In this document: positions 1 through 9,156 of the stretch, piece after piece
Layout: each line of letters opens with the position of its first letter
Position numbering within the stretch: the first letter of the stretch is position 1
The notes under the pieces: generated by a model
What the model was told of the DNA's origin: nothing
The model's input: only the letters and a program-made list of their open reading frames with translations
The model's database searches: none
Position numbers and translations under genes: made by a program
NCBI GenBank assembly: GCA_001972305.1
Contig: BDDD01001826.1
Coordinates: forward strand, 13,389-77,388
From: Cephalotus follicularis
Taxonomy: Eukaryota > Streptophyta > Magnoliopsida > Oxalidales > Cephalotaceae
DNA: 64,000 nucleotides
Reading direction: 5' to 3'

Positions 1-2
1 AG

Positions 3-902
3 CAGGAGATAGTGAGACTGCATGGGACTCCGGTATCTATTGTTTCGGATAGGGATCCCCGTTTCACTTCGCGGTTTTGGAAAGGATTCCAGAAGGCTTG
101 GGGTACTAGGCTCAGTTACAGTACAACTTTTCATCCACAGACAGATGGGCAGACTGAGAGAACCATCCAGACCTTAGAAGATACGTTGAGGTCTTGTGCC
201 TTGGAGTGGACTGGGAGCTGGGATGAATATTTGAGCTTGGTGGAGTTTTCCTACAATAACAGTTGGCATGCTAGTATCGGTATGACTCCGTTTGAAGCTC
301 TTTACGGGAAGAAGTGTCGAGCTCTGACATGTTTGGATGAGGTTGGAGAGCGAGTTATCGAGGGACCTGAGCTAGTACAGATCACTACCGAGAAAGTGGC
401 AATAGCAAGGGAGAGATTGAAAGCGGCTCAATCTAGACAGAAGAGTTATGCGGACAGACATCGGAGGGATTTAGAGTTCAAGGTGGGTGAACATGTGTTC
501 TTGAAAGTTTCAACTTGGAAAGGAGTCCGACGTTTTGGGCTGAAAGGAAAGTTGAGTCCGTGGTTTATCAGGCCTTTTGAAGTTCTGGAGAAGATAGGCG
601 CGGTTGCTTATCGGTTAGCTTTGTCTCCGCAGTTAGCACATGTCCATAACGTGTCCCATGTGTCTTTGCTGAGAGGTTATCAGTATCATCCCCTACATGT
701 GGTTCACTATCCGTTGGACAGTATTCGAGAGGATCTATCTTGTGACGAGGAGGCCGAAGCTATTCTGGATCGACATGAACGAGTGGCACGTAGCAAGACC
801 GTTTCTTTTGTGAAAGTGCTGTGGAGGAATCATCCCGAACGTGAGGCTACCTGGGAGCTTGAGGAGCATATTCGGGAGCGATATCCGCACTTGTTTGTTT
901 GA
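3..902 (+). CDS. Integrase C-terminal half with chromodomain, element A (5' end outside window)
   Basis: The frame is open from position 3 to a stop at 902, about 299 residues. In order it shows an integrase core segment with SDRDPRF near residue 13, the block [10 protein letters not shown] near residue 45, a GPF-type segment near residue 195, and a C-terminal chromodomain that includes [17 protein letters not shown] and ends YPHLFV. The HHCC zinc region and the first catalytic aspartate lie outside the window. Integrase joins the cDNA ends to host DNA; the chromodomain is known in this family to bind histone marks. This stretch looks whole. It is very similar to the minus-strand copy at 60475-61989. 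Confidence 0.9.
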   Translation, partial: QEIVRLHGTPVSIVSDRDPRFTSRFWKGFQKAWGTRLSYSTTFHPQTDGQTERTIQTLEDTLRSCALEWTGSWDEYLSLVEFSYNNSWHASIGMTPFEALYGKKCRALTCLDEVGERVIEGPELVQITTEKVAIARERLKAAQSRQKSYADRHRRDLEFKVGEHVFLKVSTWKGVRRFGLKGKLSPWFIRPFEVLEKIGAVAYRLALSPQLAHVHNVSHVSLLRGYQYHPLHVVHYPLDSIREDLSCDEEAEAILDRHERVARSKTVSFVKVLWRNHPEREATWELEEHIRERYPHLFV

Positions 903-940
903 CGTATGTTTATGTTTGTGATTTCGGGACAAAATCTTCT

Positions 941-955
941 TTTTAGGGGGGTGGA
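941..955 (+). promoter_or_regulatory. Polypurine tract of element A
   Basis: The tract TTTTAGGGGGGTGGA sits directly before the LTR start TGTAATACCC. Such a tract primes plus-strand DNA synthesis in LTR elements. The same arrangement, on the other strand, lies at 60423-60440 in element M. Confidence 0.8.
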
Positions 956-2082
956 TGTAATACCCTGTCCGTTCGTAAATGTATTTTACGGACCTTTTAT
1001 GTGTGTTTTCGGGCTTTTTAATTTTGTTTAATTTTAAAAGTCCGGTTGCCCTATGATTTGGGCTGACTGATACCAGTCCAATTTTGTGTATGTTATGCTA
1101 TGTTGGGTTTGGAGTTTTTATTTTATTTAATAAAAATTTTATTTTAATAAAACAATTCATTTCTATCTTATAAATCCTTTTAATCCATTTTAATTTATTT
1201 ATTTTAATTAATTTTTCTTTATTTCCTTCCTTTTTCTTTTCTTTCCTATTTCTTCTTCTTTCCTATTCTTCCCTCCTTTCTCCCGAAGCCTTCCCTCTCC
1301 CTCATTAATTCTACTCGTTTTCAATATTGTTTTCCTTTTCTAATTCCCTGAAATCCTCCTTTCTTCCCTTTTGAGCAGATTTGGTCTCCCTTTTTCCTTT
1401 TGTGAGTGTCCTTGTCATTTTTACATGCCTTCATCCTTCCTGCAAAGTGTCACTGCCGAATTCTATTTGTGGTGTCTGTGTAAGCTGCTGTGTAATCATT
1501 TCCTCAAGTTTGAAGAGGTAAATTCAACCCTTTAGTTGTTGTTTTGAGTTGAATTCAATTGGTTTGCTAAGTATGTCCTTGTTTTGGTTTTTCTTTGGCT
1601 CTGTTTTGTTCACAGCCGATTGTGAGTGTGTGCTAGTGTTCCTTCTACTATTTTCTGGGTTCTTTATACCACTACAGGTCAGTTAATTCGTTCGTTTCCT
1701 CTATGGTTTTGCTACAATGTTGTAATTTGAGTTTTATGCTCTTAATGTCCATTGGTTTTGACCTCATGTATAATTATATGTTCTGTCATGGTATTAGTAG
1801 GTTGTCAGCATGTTTTCTGTACCATAACTTATCACAAACTGGTTTTATAACGTCTGTAAATGATTATGGACAGAGTCTGGACATATGAGTATGCATATCG
1901 TTTTGTTTTCTCCTAAAACTAAGCCACTGTCGAATTGTTTCTGAGTCAATTATGTGTTCCTGATACATCTAAATGCCATATATGGTCTTATGTTTGTGTC
2001 CATGTGTGTCTCGTTTAGTGTGGTAATCATTTAAACCATTTTCTGCATCAAATCGTCAAGTTACCTACTGTTCTGTCGTCAA

Positions 2083-2292
2083 GAACAGTCGGGTGTTCTT
2101 GTGGACCGTCGGCTGGATTGGATGAACAGTCGACTGCCATATGAACACAGTCGACTGTCCTAGGTTGAGTAGTTGATTGGATCTATGAACCAGTCGACTG
2201 CCTGCATTCTAGTTTGAGTAGTCGACTGGCCCTTGTGATTAGTCGACCGCCAAGCTTCTCCAGTCGGCTGGTGCTCTGTAATAGTCGACTGT
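2083..2292 (+). repeat. GTCGAC palindrome cluster in LTR of A (CAGTCGACTG class)
   Basis: About ten copies or near-copies of CAGTCGACTG and CAGTCGGCTG lie here, about 15 to 35 bases apart, for example at 2130, 2150, 2193, 2219, 2257 and 2283. The cluster starts about 1.13 kb into the LTR and lies between the possible leader splice donor and acceptor. Element M carries a weaker cluster at the matching place. Function is unknown. Confidence 0.75.
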
Positions 2293-3752
2293 TTTGCCCA
2301 GAAATGTACTGTTTTCAATTGTTTTGATTCGTCTGTTCCTCGAATCAATCCGGGTCTTTTCTAAACACTGTAATGAGTCTGTTTAATGTCTCTAATGTTT
2401 CTTAGACCCTTATATGTACTGTTTTGGGTGTCTTTTAGTTTGTTGTGCTTCAAAGGGGGTTGTCTTAATCTTCTTCCGTAAGTGAATGGTAAACGCATAA
2501 GGTACGGATTTTCTGTTCCTTGGCTATCTGATATTTCGAACTGGAAACAGTTTTGCTATGCTTCTTCGTTTATGAAATCGATAATGTTTTATGATTTTGA
2601 CACGTTTCGACAATAAAGTTGGTTTGACATTTTAAATGATTCCGACTTTATACATATGATATGAAATGATACGATATGTTATGAAATGTATGTTATGATA
2701 CCGTTGTGAGCGATTTCCGAATATGTTATGTGAAAACATATTTTATGTGGTTTTAAATTGATTTCGATAAATGAATGTTTTTGAAACGATTGAATACTGA
2801 GTATTGTACCCACCTATGGAGCGTACCATAAGCACGTCGTGGGCCTGGCACGGGGACATGACACTTCCGTAGCGGTGTGATTAGTCTACGGCGTCTCTGA
2901 GTGTATGAATAAATCCCATGAGGTGGATTTATGGATCCGCTATGTATGATAAAGGCGTATGAATCGATTCTAGTTTATGTGATCTGAGGTGTGATCAGAT
3001 ATGTGGTCCGAGGTGTGATCGGATATGTGTATGTGAGAAATGACTTGTGTAGTACCTTACACTTCAATTCTAGTGGGCATGTGGAATTAGCACCTCCCTT
3101 GCCAAAATTATGTTATGTGATATGTATGTGGCTCAGTATGATTCTGTGAATTATGAAATGATGATTTGAAATGTTTCTTTAATCTTTCGAAATATATGAA
3201 ATTGGTATTTGAATATGATTAAACTGTTTTAACTGTTTAAGATTTCTGTTACGTTATTATTGAAATCTTACTGCTTTTAAATTTATCGTTTACTGTTTTA
3301 TTTCCCTTATCCGTACTGAGGTTTGCTCGGCCGCGTTTTTGTTTCCAAGCGGCAGGTTTTCAGGAGGAGCAGGGGAAAGTGTGACGAGTGATGACCACCC
3401 TATGTTTTTGGATCCCTAAGAGTGTGATCCATATGTTATGTCTAGTGGTCATAAACACTGATAATTATGTTTATATGTTTTAAATTGGAACTTGAACATG
3501 TTTAAGTATTTCCGAAAATGATTATTTGTTAAGTTTTTAATGTTTCAGTTATGATTAGACCACCATGTTTTTGGCTAATAAAGTAAAAGTTATGATTCGT
3601 TAAGTTATTGTAACGCCCGGGGTTTTCGTTAAGGTGTAATGTTGCATTTCTAATATAATGTTACACGTTGAATTAATGAGGATCGTGTTTTTCCCCTTTG
3701 GAGTGTTGAAAGTTGCAAGAAAAAGTGTGTTAGTGTGTTTTTGTGCAGGGGG

Positions 3753-3900
3753 CAGTCGACTGCCACAGGGAGGCAGCCGACTGGACTCCCCTGGTGAATG
3801 CGGCAGCTTGCTGCTGTGAGGAAGCAGCCGGCTGGTTTGAGTGTCGGCAGAAACAGTCGACTGCCAAGTCATGGCAGCCGACTGCCAGGCGTCAGACAGC
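3753..3900 (+). repeat. Palindrome block 1, 5' LTR of B (CAGTCGACTG class)
   Basis: About six copies of GGCAGTCGACTGCC or CAGCCGACTG lie 145 to 290 bases after the LTR start, upstream of the TATA-like box at 3986. Several are bounded by GGC on the left and GCC on the right, which lengthens the palindrome to 14 bases. Confidence 0.8.
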
Positions 3901-3985
3901 CACGTGCTGTCAGCCTTAAAGTGATAAAAAGTGGGAGTTTTGATAATTTTTAGGGAGAGGACAGAGAGAGGGGCCGAGTTTCCTC

Positions 3986-3996
3986 CATAAAAACAC
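3986..3996 (+). promoter_or_regulatory. TATA-like box, LTR of B
   Basis: CATAAAAACAC follows a GA-rich tract (about 3953-3975). K has GCATAAAAACG at the same relative place, also behind a purine tract, which supports a promoter role. Weak by sequence alone. Confidence 0.45.
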
Positions 3997-4418
3997 AAGC
4001 TTCCCTTCTCCAATCTCCATCCTTCTCGGTGGATTCAAGAGTGTTTGAGAGTAGAGAAAATGGAGTGAAAGTGTGTGTGTTGTGGATATACGGAGCTTGG
4101 TGTTGAACCGTGGGCTTGGAGGCCAGACCAGTGGAGGAACCGAACCAGTGGAGGCTACTGGACGGATTTGGGGGTGCAAGGACCTCGGATTCGGGACTTA
4201 AAGAGGTGGATTGTAACTCCTAACTTGGAGTTCTATGGTAGGGAAAAGCTATATTTGTGATTTAAAGTCAATTATAATGATGTTTATGAGTGAAATGCAT
4301 ATGTTACACTGTGATAAAGCATGAATGTGTGTTGTGGTGATAGTGGTTTGTGGTTTGAATGGTTTCAAGTGGATTGAACATGTGTGATTTCTGCTGTTTT
4401 TGGGCACTGCCCGTAGGG

Positions 4419-4875
4419 GCAGTCGACTTGGCAGGGAGGACAACCGACTGTCCGAGGCCAGCAGTCGACTGTTCGTGAGGAACAGCCGACTGCCCATGGA
4501 AACCAGCCGACTGTGCATTGGAGCCAGTCGACTGTTCGTTCCTGGAATTGCAGGTTGCTTCCTGTTGATTGAGTAGCCGACTGCCAGAGGAACGCAACCG
4601 ACTGTGGGTGGGGCATCCTACTGTTTTTGGTAACAGCCGACTGTCCACGTGTCACTCTACCCGGACTTGCTGAGGTGGTATGCTGGGACAAGTGGCGACA
4701 AAGGAATGTGTATGGACCAGCCGACTGCCTGGAGAGGGCAGCCAACTGCTAAGTGAGGGACCAGTCGACTGGCAAGGAGGGCAGCCGACTGTTGGTCAAG
4801 GACAGCCGACTGCCAAGGAGGGCAACCGACTGTTGGTTAAGGGCAGCCGACTGCCAAGTGAGAAATAGCCGACTG
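4419..4875 (+). repeat. Palindrome block 2, 5' LTR of B (about 18 sites)
   Basis: I count about 18 sites, on average about 26 bases apart. The right half CGACTG is nearly constant, while the left half varies among CAGT, CAGC and CAAC. Spacers often pair as GCC-AAGGAG-GGC, so neighbouring sites can also fold on each other. Confidence 0.85.
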
Positions 4876-6170
4876 GTTGGGACTGTTTTGCATTGTGATC
4901 ATATGTGTGCATCTTGTACTGTGATAAACTGTATTTCGAATTCATTATGGATGATTGTGAAACGTTTTACCCCTTTTGGAGGTGCAAACATGATTTCTAT
5001 AAATCATTACTTTATGTGAGATGTACGTTTGGAGATATATATATATATATTCTCGAAAGATTGCGAAAATGGCTTCCACAACCTTGTGAAAATGTGTTCG
5101 GTTAACTGAATGGTTTATTGAAATCATTGTTGTTTGGAAAGGTATGTTTTCCAAAAGGATTGCGAAATGGCTTTCAAGAGATTGCGAAACTGTTATACGA
5201 AATACATATTTTTGAGGCATTTGAATGTAGTTCAAATAACCGGGTTTTACGGAAAGTGTATGATTCCAAGTACTTTGATACTTGAGTTTTTGGAAAAGTA
5301 TTGTTATATATATTTTGACAAATATATATGTTGCAAGTATTTATATCTATAAATTACTTGAAATGTTTGAAGGAAAATGTATTGTTGCAAGTATTTTACG
5401 AAGCATAATTTACTTGGGAAATGGAGTGTTATATATATATTTTGACAAATATATATATATGTTGTAAGTAGTTATACTTTAAATGTTTTGGAAACGAACT
5501 GCAATATTTTGAACGAGATGTTTTCATCAAGTATTTATTTTATAAACTACTTGAGTTATTTTGTGTGTGTGCTGTGATTGCACCGTTATCGTGATTGTGT
5601 TGAGTATTGGTACTTAGCCGCCGTGATAGTATTGTTTACTGTGAATTGATTGTTGTTACTTAGCCGCCGTGCTAGTAACGTGGATGTTATTGTATTGATT
5701 GTGATTGATTGTTTCCGCTAGCGGGGTAATGTTGGTACTTAGCCGCCGTGCTAGCATCGTGAGTGTTGCCGTTAGCGGGGAAGTGTTGGTACTTGCCGCC
5801 GTGCTTGTATCGTAGTGTGTTCCGAGCGTTGTCCACGCCGTCGTGCCTGTGACGGGAACAATTGTTTGCATTGAGTGTATTGATTGTCTGCCATGACATG
5901 CTTGATTGAGTATAGTGTTGTCCTTTGGGACGTGACTGATCCTTATTGTGGAGTGATGGGTCCTTAGAGACCTGAGACATAGTTGGCTACTTGTGCCGTT
6001 GTGATATTGTGGACCGTGTAGTGTGATGATGTGTTATGGTGACATCGTGGGCTGTGACCTTGTGGTCGTGGCATATATATATATGCATCGAGATATAGTA
6101 TGTACTGCATCATTGTGCATTCATGTCATGACATGTTTTATCCTTGACCTTGGATCACTTTTATGGTTTT

Positions 6171-6200
6171 GCCGAGTGAGGACAAAGGCTAACCCCCTAC
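6171..6200 (+). promoter_or_regulatory. Conserved LTR motif of unknown role (copy in B, 5' LTR)
   Basis: The core TGAGGACAAAGGCTAACCCC is followed by CCTAC and then a pyrimidine-rich acceptor. Copies are at 11176-11205 (B 3' LTR), 17694-17723 (C), 13581-13610 (D, minus), about 22913-22950 and 29154-29190 (F, minus) and about 56737-56770 (K, minus). Each is about 350 to 460 bases before the LTR end. Confidence 0.7.
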
Positions 6201-6557
6201 AACTTCGGTGTGTTTCAGGTTGGTGCAGCCGTTGGTTACCGTTGGGCTCCAAGGATCAAAGTGAAGTTTTATGTTGTTTACTTTTGAGGAATGTTTATGG
6301 ATCATTGTAATAAATGAATGGTGGTAATAATGAATACTGTACACGCTCCATTTGAGGGTAGTTAACTGTGATGATGTTCACTGTTGTAGCATGTAGTATG
6401 GGATACATGTTACGTTATATTTCGGCTTATATTATATGCTTCCGCGAGTTGTTAATGGATATGGAAAGTTTTAATTTTATGGTATTTTGCATAAGCCGGA
6501 TTTATATGTTAATTGCCACCACTTTTATATGTTATTGGGAACCGGGGTGTGACAACA

Positions 6558-6569
6558 TGGTATCAGAGC
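6558..6569 (+). promoter_or_regulatory. Primer binding site of B (tRNA-iMet type)
   Basis: TGGTATCAGAGC lies three bases after the 5' LTR. It is complementary to the 3' end of plant initiator methionine tRNA, the usual primer for minus-strand DNA. Confidence 0.9.
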
Positions 6570-6586
6570 TTATATTCCTTTTATAA

Positions 6587-7340
6587 GCTATCGCTGGGAT
6601 ACTATCCTTGGCAATCAAAATGATTGATACTACAGTAGTGGAAATCAAGCATATTCCATGTATGCTTAAATTGAATAAGGAATTTATCCAAGCTAATATT
6701 TTCCTTGGTAATTAACGAATTTTTTCCTTGAGATGACTACTAATGACATATTTTCCATATAGGAACAAGATGGACGGTCGGAGAAGACGCGGAAGGCGTG
6801 GGTTTGTTAACGAGAATGTTCCCGAGGGAATGAATGTTGGAGGAGACCCTATGGATGATGTTCCACAGGGAGCTGCTGATGTGAATGTGTCGGGGGCAGC
6901 GCCCGGAGTGAGAGATTCGTTGGATCGCATCGCTGATTTCTTTCAGCAGCAGATGGCTGCCTATCAGCAACAGATGGCTGCTAATGCAGCGAATATGGAA
7001 GAGATGCGGCGACTGTATGCCCAAGCTCAGCCTCAGTACATGGCTCCTGCTCAGGGTGCATATGATGACGGTAATCAGTTTGGGAGGGACCTTGAAAGGT
7101 TCATGAGACAGAGTCCACCCAGTTTCAGAGGAGAGTTGGATGCTACCATTGCTGAGAGGTGGTTGCAGGATCTAGAAAAGATCTTTGATGTGATGAACTG
7201 TACAGATAACCTGAAACTAAAGTTTGCTGTCTATCGTCTATGGGGCGAGGCCATCCACTGGGGGGAGATGGCCAAGGCAAAGTGGGAGTCAACTGGACTC
7301 GGTTGTACTTGGGAGGGGTTCCGGAAGGAGTTCCTCGATG
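6587..7340 (+). repeat. Direct repeat copy 1: leader plus gag start of B
   Basis: This 754 bp segment is repeated at 7474-8227 with the same length and a few percent divergence by eye. It holds the end of the untranslated leader and the first part of gag, from the methionine at 6770. It shows the N-terminal RRRRGRRG region and the retrotransposon gag domain start (RSPPSFRGELDATIAERWL-like block). Confidence 0.9.
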
Positions 7341-7473
7341 CTAAGATCCGACCCCCGAAGAGAGTGAGCGACTAGCCAAGTGGCTAGAAGATGATGAGCA
7401 GGCTAGATGTCTTGCCCTTCTTGGGATGACACCTGAGCTTCAGCGTCAGAATGAAAAGATTGAGACCTTATCT
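7341..7473 (+). mobile_element. Captured fragment of a Ty1/copia gag inside element B
   Basis: This 133 bp stretch between the two gypsy direct repeats has a frame reading EESERLAKWLEDDEQARCLA and then GMTPELQRQNEKIETL. It matches the gag N-terminal region of copia E (AKWIDEDEQAHCL and GMVPELQRQ, about 32215-32300) and of copia G (about 41430-41500). Gypsy gag does not have this block. Copy choice between two co-packaged RNAs during reverse transcription would explain it; I infer the mechanism. Confidence 0.85.
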
Positions 7474-8227
7474 GCTATCGCTGGGATACTATCCTTGGCA
7501 ATCAAAACGATTGATACTACAATAGTGGTAATCAAGCATATTCCATGTATGCTTAAATTGAATAAGGAACTTATCCAAGCTAATATTTTCCTTGGCAATT
7601 AACGAATTGTTTCCTTGAGATGACTACTAATGACATCTTTTCCATATAGGAACAAGATGGACGGTCGGAGATGACACGGAAGGCGTGGGTTTGTTAACGA
7701 GAATGTTCCCGAGGGAATGAATGTTGGAGGAGACCCTATGGATGATGTTCCACAAGGAGCTGCTGATGTGAATGTGCCGGGGGCAGCGCCCGGAGTGAGA
7801 GATCCGTTGGATCGCATTGCTGATTTCTTTCAACAGCAGATGGCTGCCTATCAGCAACAGATGGCTGCTAATGCAGCGAATATGGAAGAGATGCGGCGAC
7901 TGTACGCCCAAGCTCAGCCTCAGTACATGGCTCCTACTCAGGGTGCATATGATGATGGTAATCAGTTCGGGAGGGACCTTGAAAGGTTCATGAGACAGAG
8001 TCCACCCAGTTTCAGAGGAGAGTTGGATGCTACCATTGCTGAGAGGTGGTTGCAGGATCTAGAAAAGATCTTTGATGTGATGAACTGTACGGATAACCAG
8101 AAACTAAAGTTTGCTGTCTACCGTCTATGGGGCGAGGCCATCCACTGGTGGGAGATGGTCAAGGCAAAGTGGGAGTCAACTAGACTCGGTTGTACTTGGG
8201 AGGGGTTCCGGAAGGAGTTCCTCGATG
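7474..8227 (+). repeat. Direct repeat copy 2: leader plus gag start of B
   Basis: Second copy of the 754 bp segment at 6587-7340. It runs on into the rest of gag, so this copy belongs to the full gag region. Confidence 0.9.
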
Positions 8228-8838
8228 TTTATGTGCCCCAACTTGAGCAAGAGCGAAGGGAGACAAAGCTCCTAGAGCTACGTCAAGGAGAAATGACTGT
8301 GGCGGAATATACAGCAAGGTTTATGGAACTAGCCAGGCATTCCCCCTATCTAGTAGCTGATGATGGTAAAAAGATACGGAGGTTTTTGAAAGGTCTGCGA
8401 TCGGATGTTCGGTCAAGGATCAAGGCTATGGAACTGGGGACCTTTGTGGAGGTCGCTCAGAAGGCAAGGTTGTTAGAGAGCATCTCAAATGAAGACCGTG
8501 CTGAAAGGGCTCGTAAGCAGCGAAGCCAACAGGGCCCTACTCAGTTCGGGCCAGCGTCATCACAATGGCAAGGCAGTGATTCTCCGCCCAGATCATCTGA
8601 GGATCAACCTCGACAGACTGCCACCCAAGGAACTCCTAGTCAGGAGAGTAATGTAAGGCCTGGGGTTTGTTTCCACTGTGGTCGTACCGATCATCAAGTG
8701 AAAGATTGTCGGGTAAAGAAAGGGTTATGTCTGAAGTATGGAGCATCTGGTCACTTGGTGAGGGATTGTCCAGAGATTTCTATGGCAGTACCCACAAGGT
8801 CTGCGGGTGATAGTGGCGCTGCAGCTGGGCCTTCGTAG
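7717..8838 (+). CDS. Gag of element B (capsid and nucleocapsid), Ty3/gypsy type
   Basis: The frame of 373 residues shows the plant retrotransposon gag domain in its first half (RWLQDLEKIFDVMNCTD, then WEMVKAKWE, RQGEMTVAEYTARFMELARH, RFLKGLRSDVRSRI). A Gln/Ser-rich linker follows, then a CCHC zinc knuckle CFHCGRTDHQVKDC and a second knuckle-like segment CLKYGASGHLVRDC. Gag forms the particle and binds RNA. The matching start in the first repeat copy (6770) lies further upstream relative to the domain. No pol frame follows. It is closely related to the gags of F and K. Confidence 0.88.
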   Translation: MNVGGDPMDDVPQGAADVNVPGAAPGVRDPLDRIADFFQQQMAAYQQQMAANAANMEEMRRLYAQAQPQYMAPTQGAYDDGNQFGRDLERFMRQSPPSFRGELDATIAERWLQDLEKIFDVMNCTDNQKLKFAVYRLWGEAIHWWEMVKAKWESTRLGCTWEGFRKEFLDVYVPQLEQERRETKLLELRQGEMTVAEYTARFMELARHSPYLVADDGKKIRRFLKGLRSDVRSRIKAMELGTFVEVAQKARLLESISNEDRAERARKQRSQQGPTQFGPASSQWQGSDSPPRSSEDQPRQTATQGTPSQESNVRPGVCFHCGRTDHQVKDCRVKKGLCLKYGASGHLVRDCPEISMAVPTRSAGDSGAAAGPS

Positions 8839-9156
8839 CGAAGAGACACCGGCAAGGGCATCATGTGAGGTAAAAGTCCTTACTTTTGTTTTAAGCATGA
8901 GTTTGATTTCTTTTGCTTTTGTAAGTGACTTGTTATTACCAATCAGAGTTGTTCTGGGTTACGGACCCTTTGTGTTGTAAGTAAACTGTTTAGGAGGACC
9001 AACTCCATGTAAGGGTCGTAAGCGGGAATGAACCATACAAGGCTGTGGGCCGTGAACAGACGGGGGATCGTGAAAGAGAAAATGTGAGAACGTTGTTCTC
9101 ACTTACCCTGGTGTTGTTTTAATTTAAAGGACGAAATTCCTTGAAGGAGGAGTGAA
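8839..9156 (+). other. Untranslated tail of B with polypurine tract
   Basis: No coding sequence is visible between the gag stop and the 3' LTR. The end GACGAAATTCCTTGAAGGAG (9131-9150) followed by GAGTGAA resembles the tail before the 3' LTR in K, where the purine tract GGAGGGGTGGA is used. This tail probably keeps the signals needed for copying. Confidence 0.7.

Larger units (their letters stand above)
4239..6218 (+). other. Predicted leader intron inside the LTR of B
   Basis: A donor-like GGTAGGG begins at 4238/4239, and an acceptor TGTTTCAG ends at 6218, just after the conserved motif TGAGGACAAAGGCTAACCCC. Equivalent pairs occur in C, D, F and K at the same relative places. The second palindrome block lies within it. 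No transcript is available, so this is a prediction from shared position and consensus. Confidence 0.45.
3609..6554 (+). repeat. 5' LTR of element B
   Basis: This 2946 bp LTR runs from TGTAACGCC to GGTGTGACA. Two palindrome blocks lie at 3753-3900 and 4419-4875. A TATA-like CATAAAAACAC starts at 3986 behind a purine-rich tract. A donor-like ATG/GTAGGG is at 4238/4239, and the conserved motif at 6171-6200 precedes an acceptor TGTTTCAG ending at 6218. An AT dinucleotide run is at about 5034-5051. The 5.6-5.85 kb part has repeated TACTTAGCCGCCGTG units, about four copies. Confidence 0.9.

Noticed and set aside
4419-4875. Regular short repeats with spacers that recall a CRISPR array
   Set aside because: Repeat units are 10-base palindromes with variable spacers, inside plant LTRs, with no cas genes. 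Not CRISPR.
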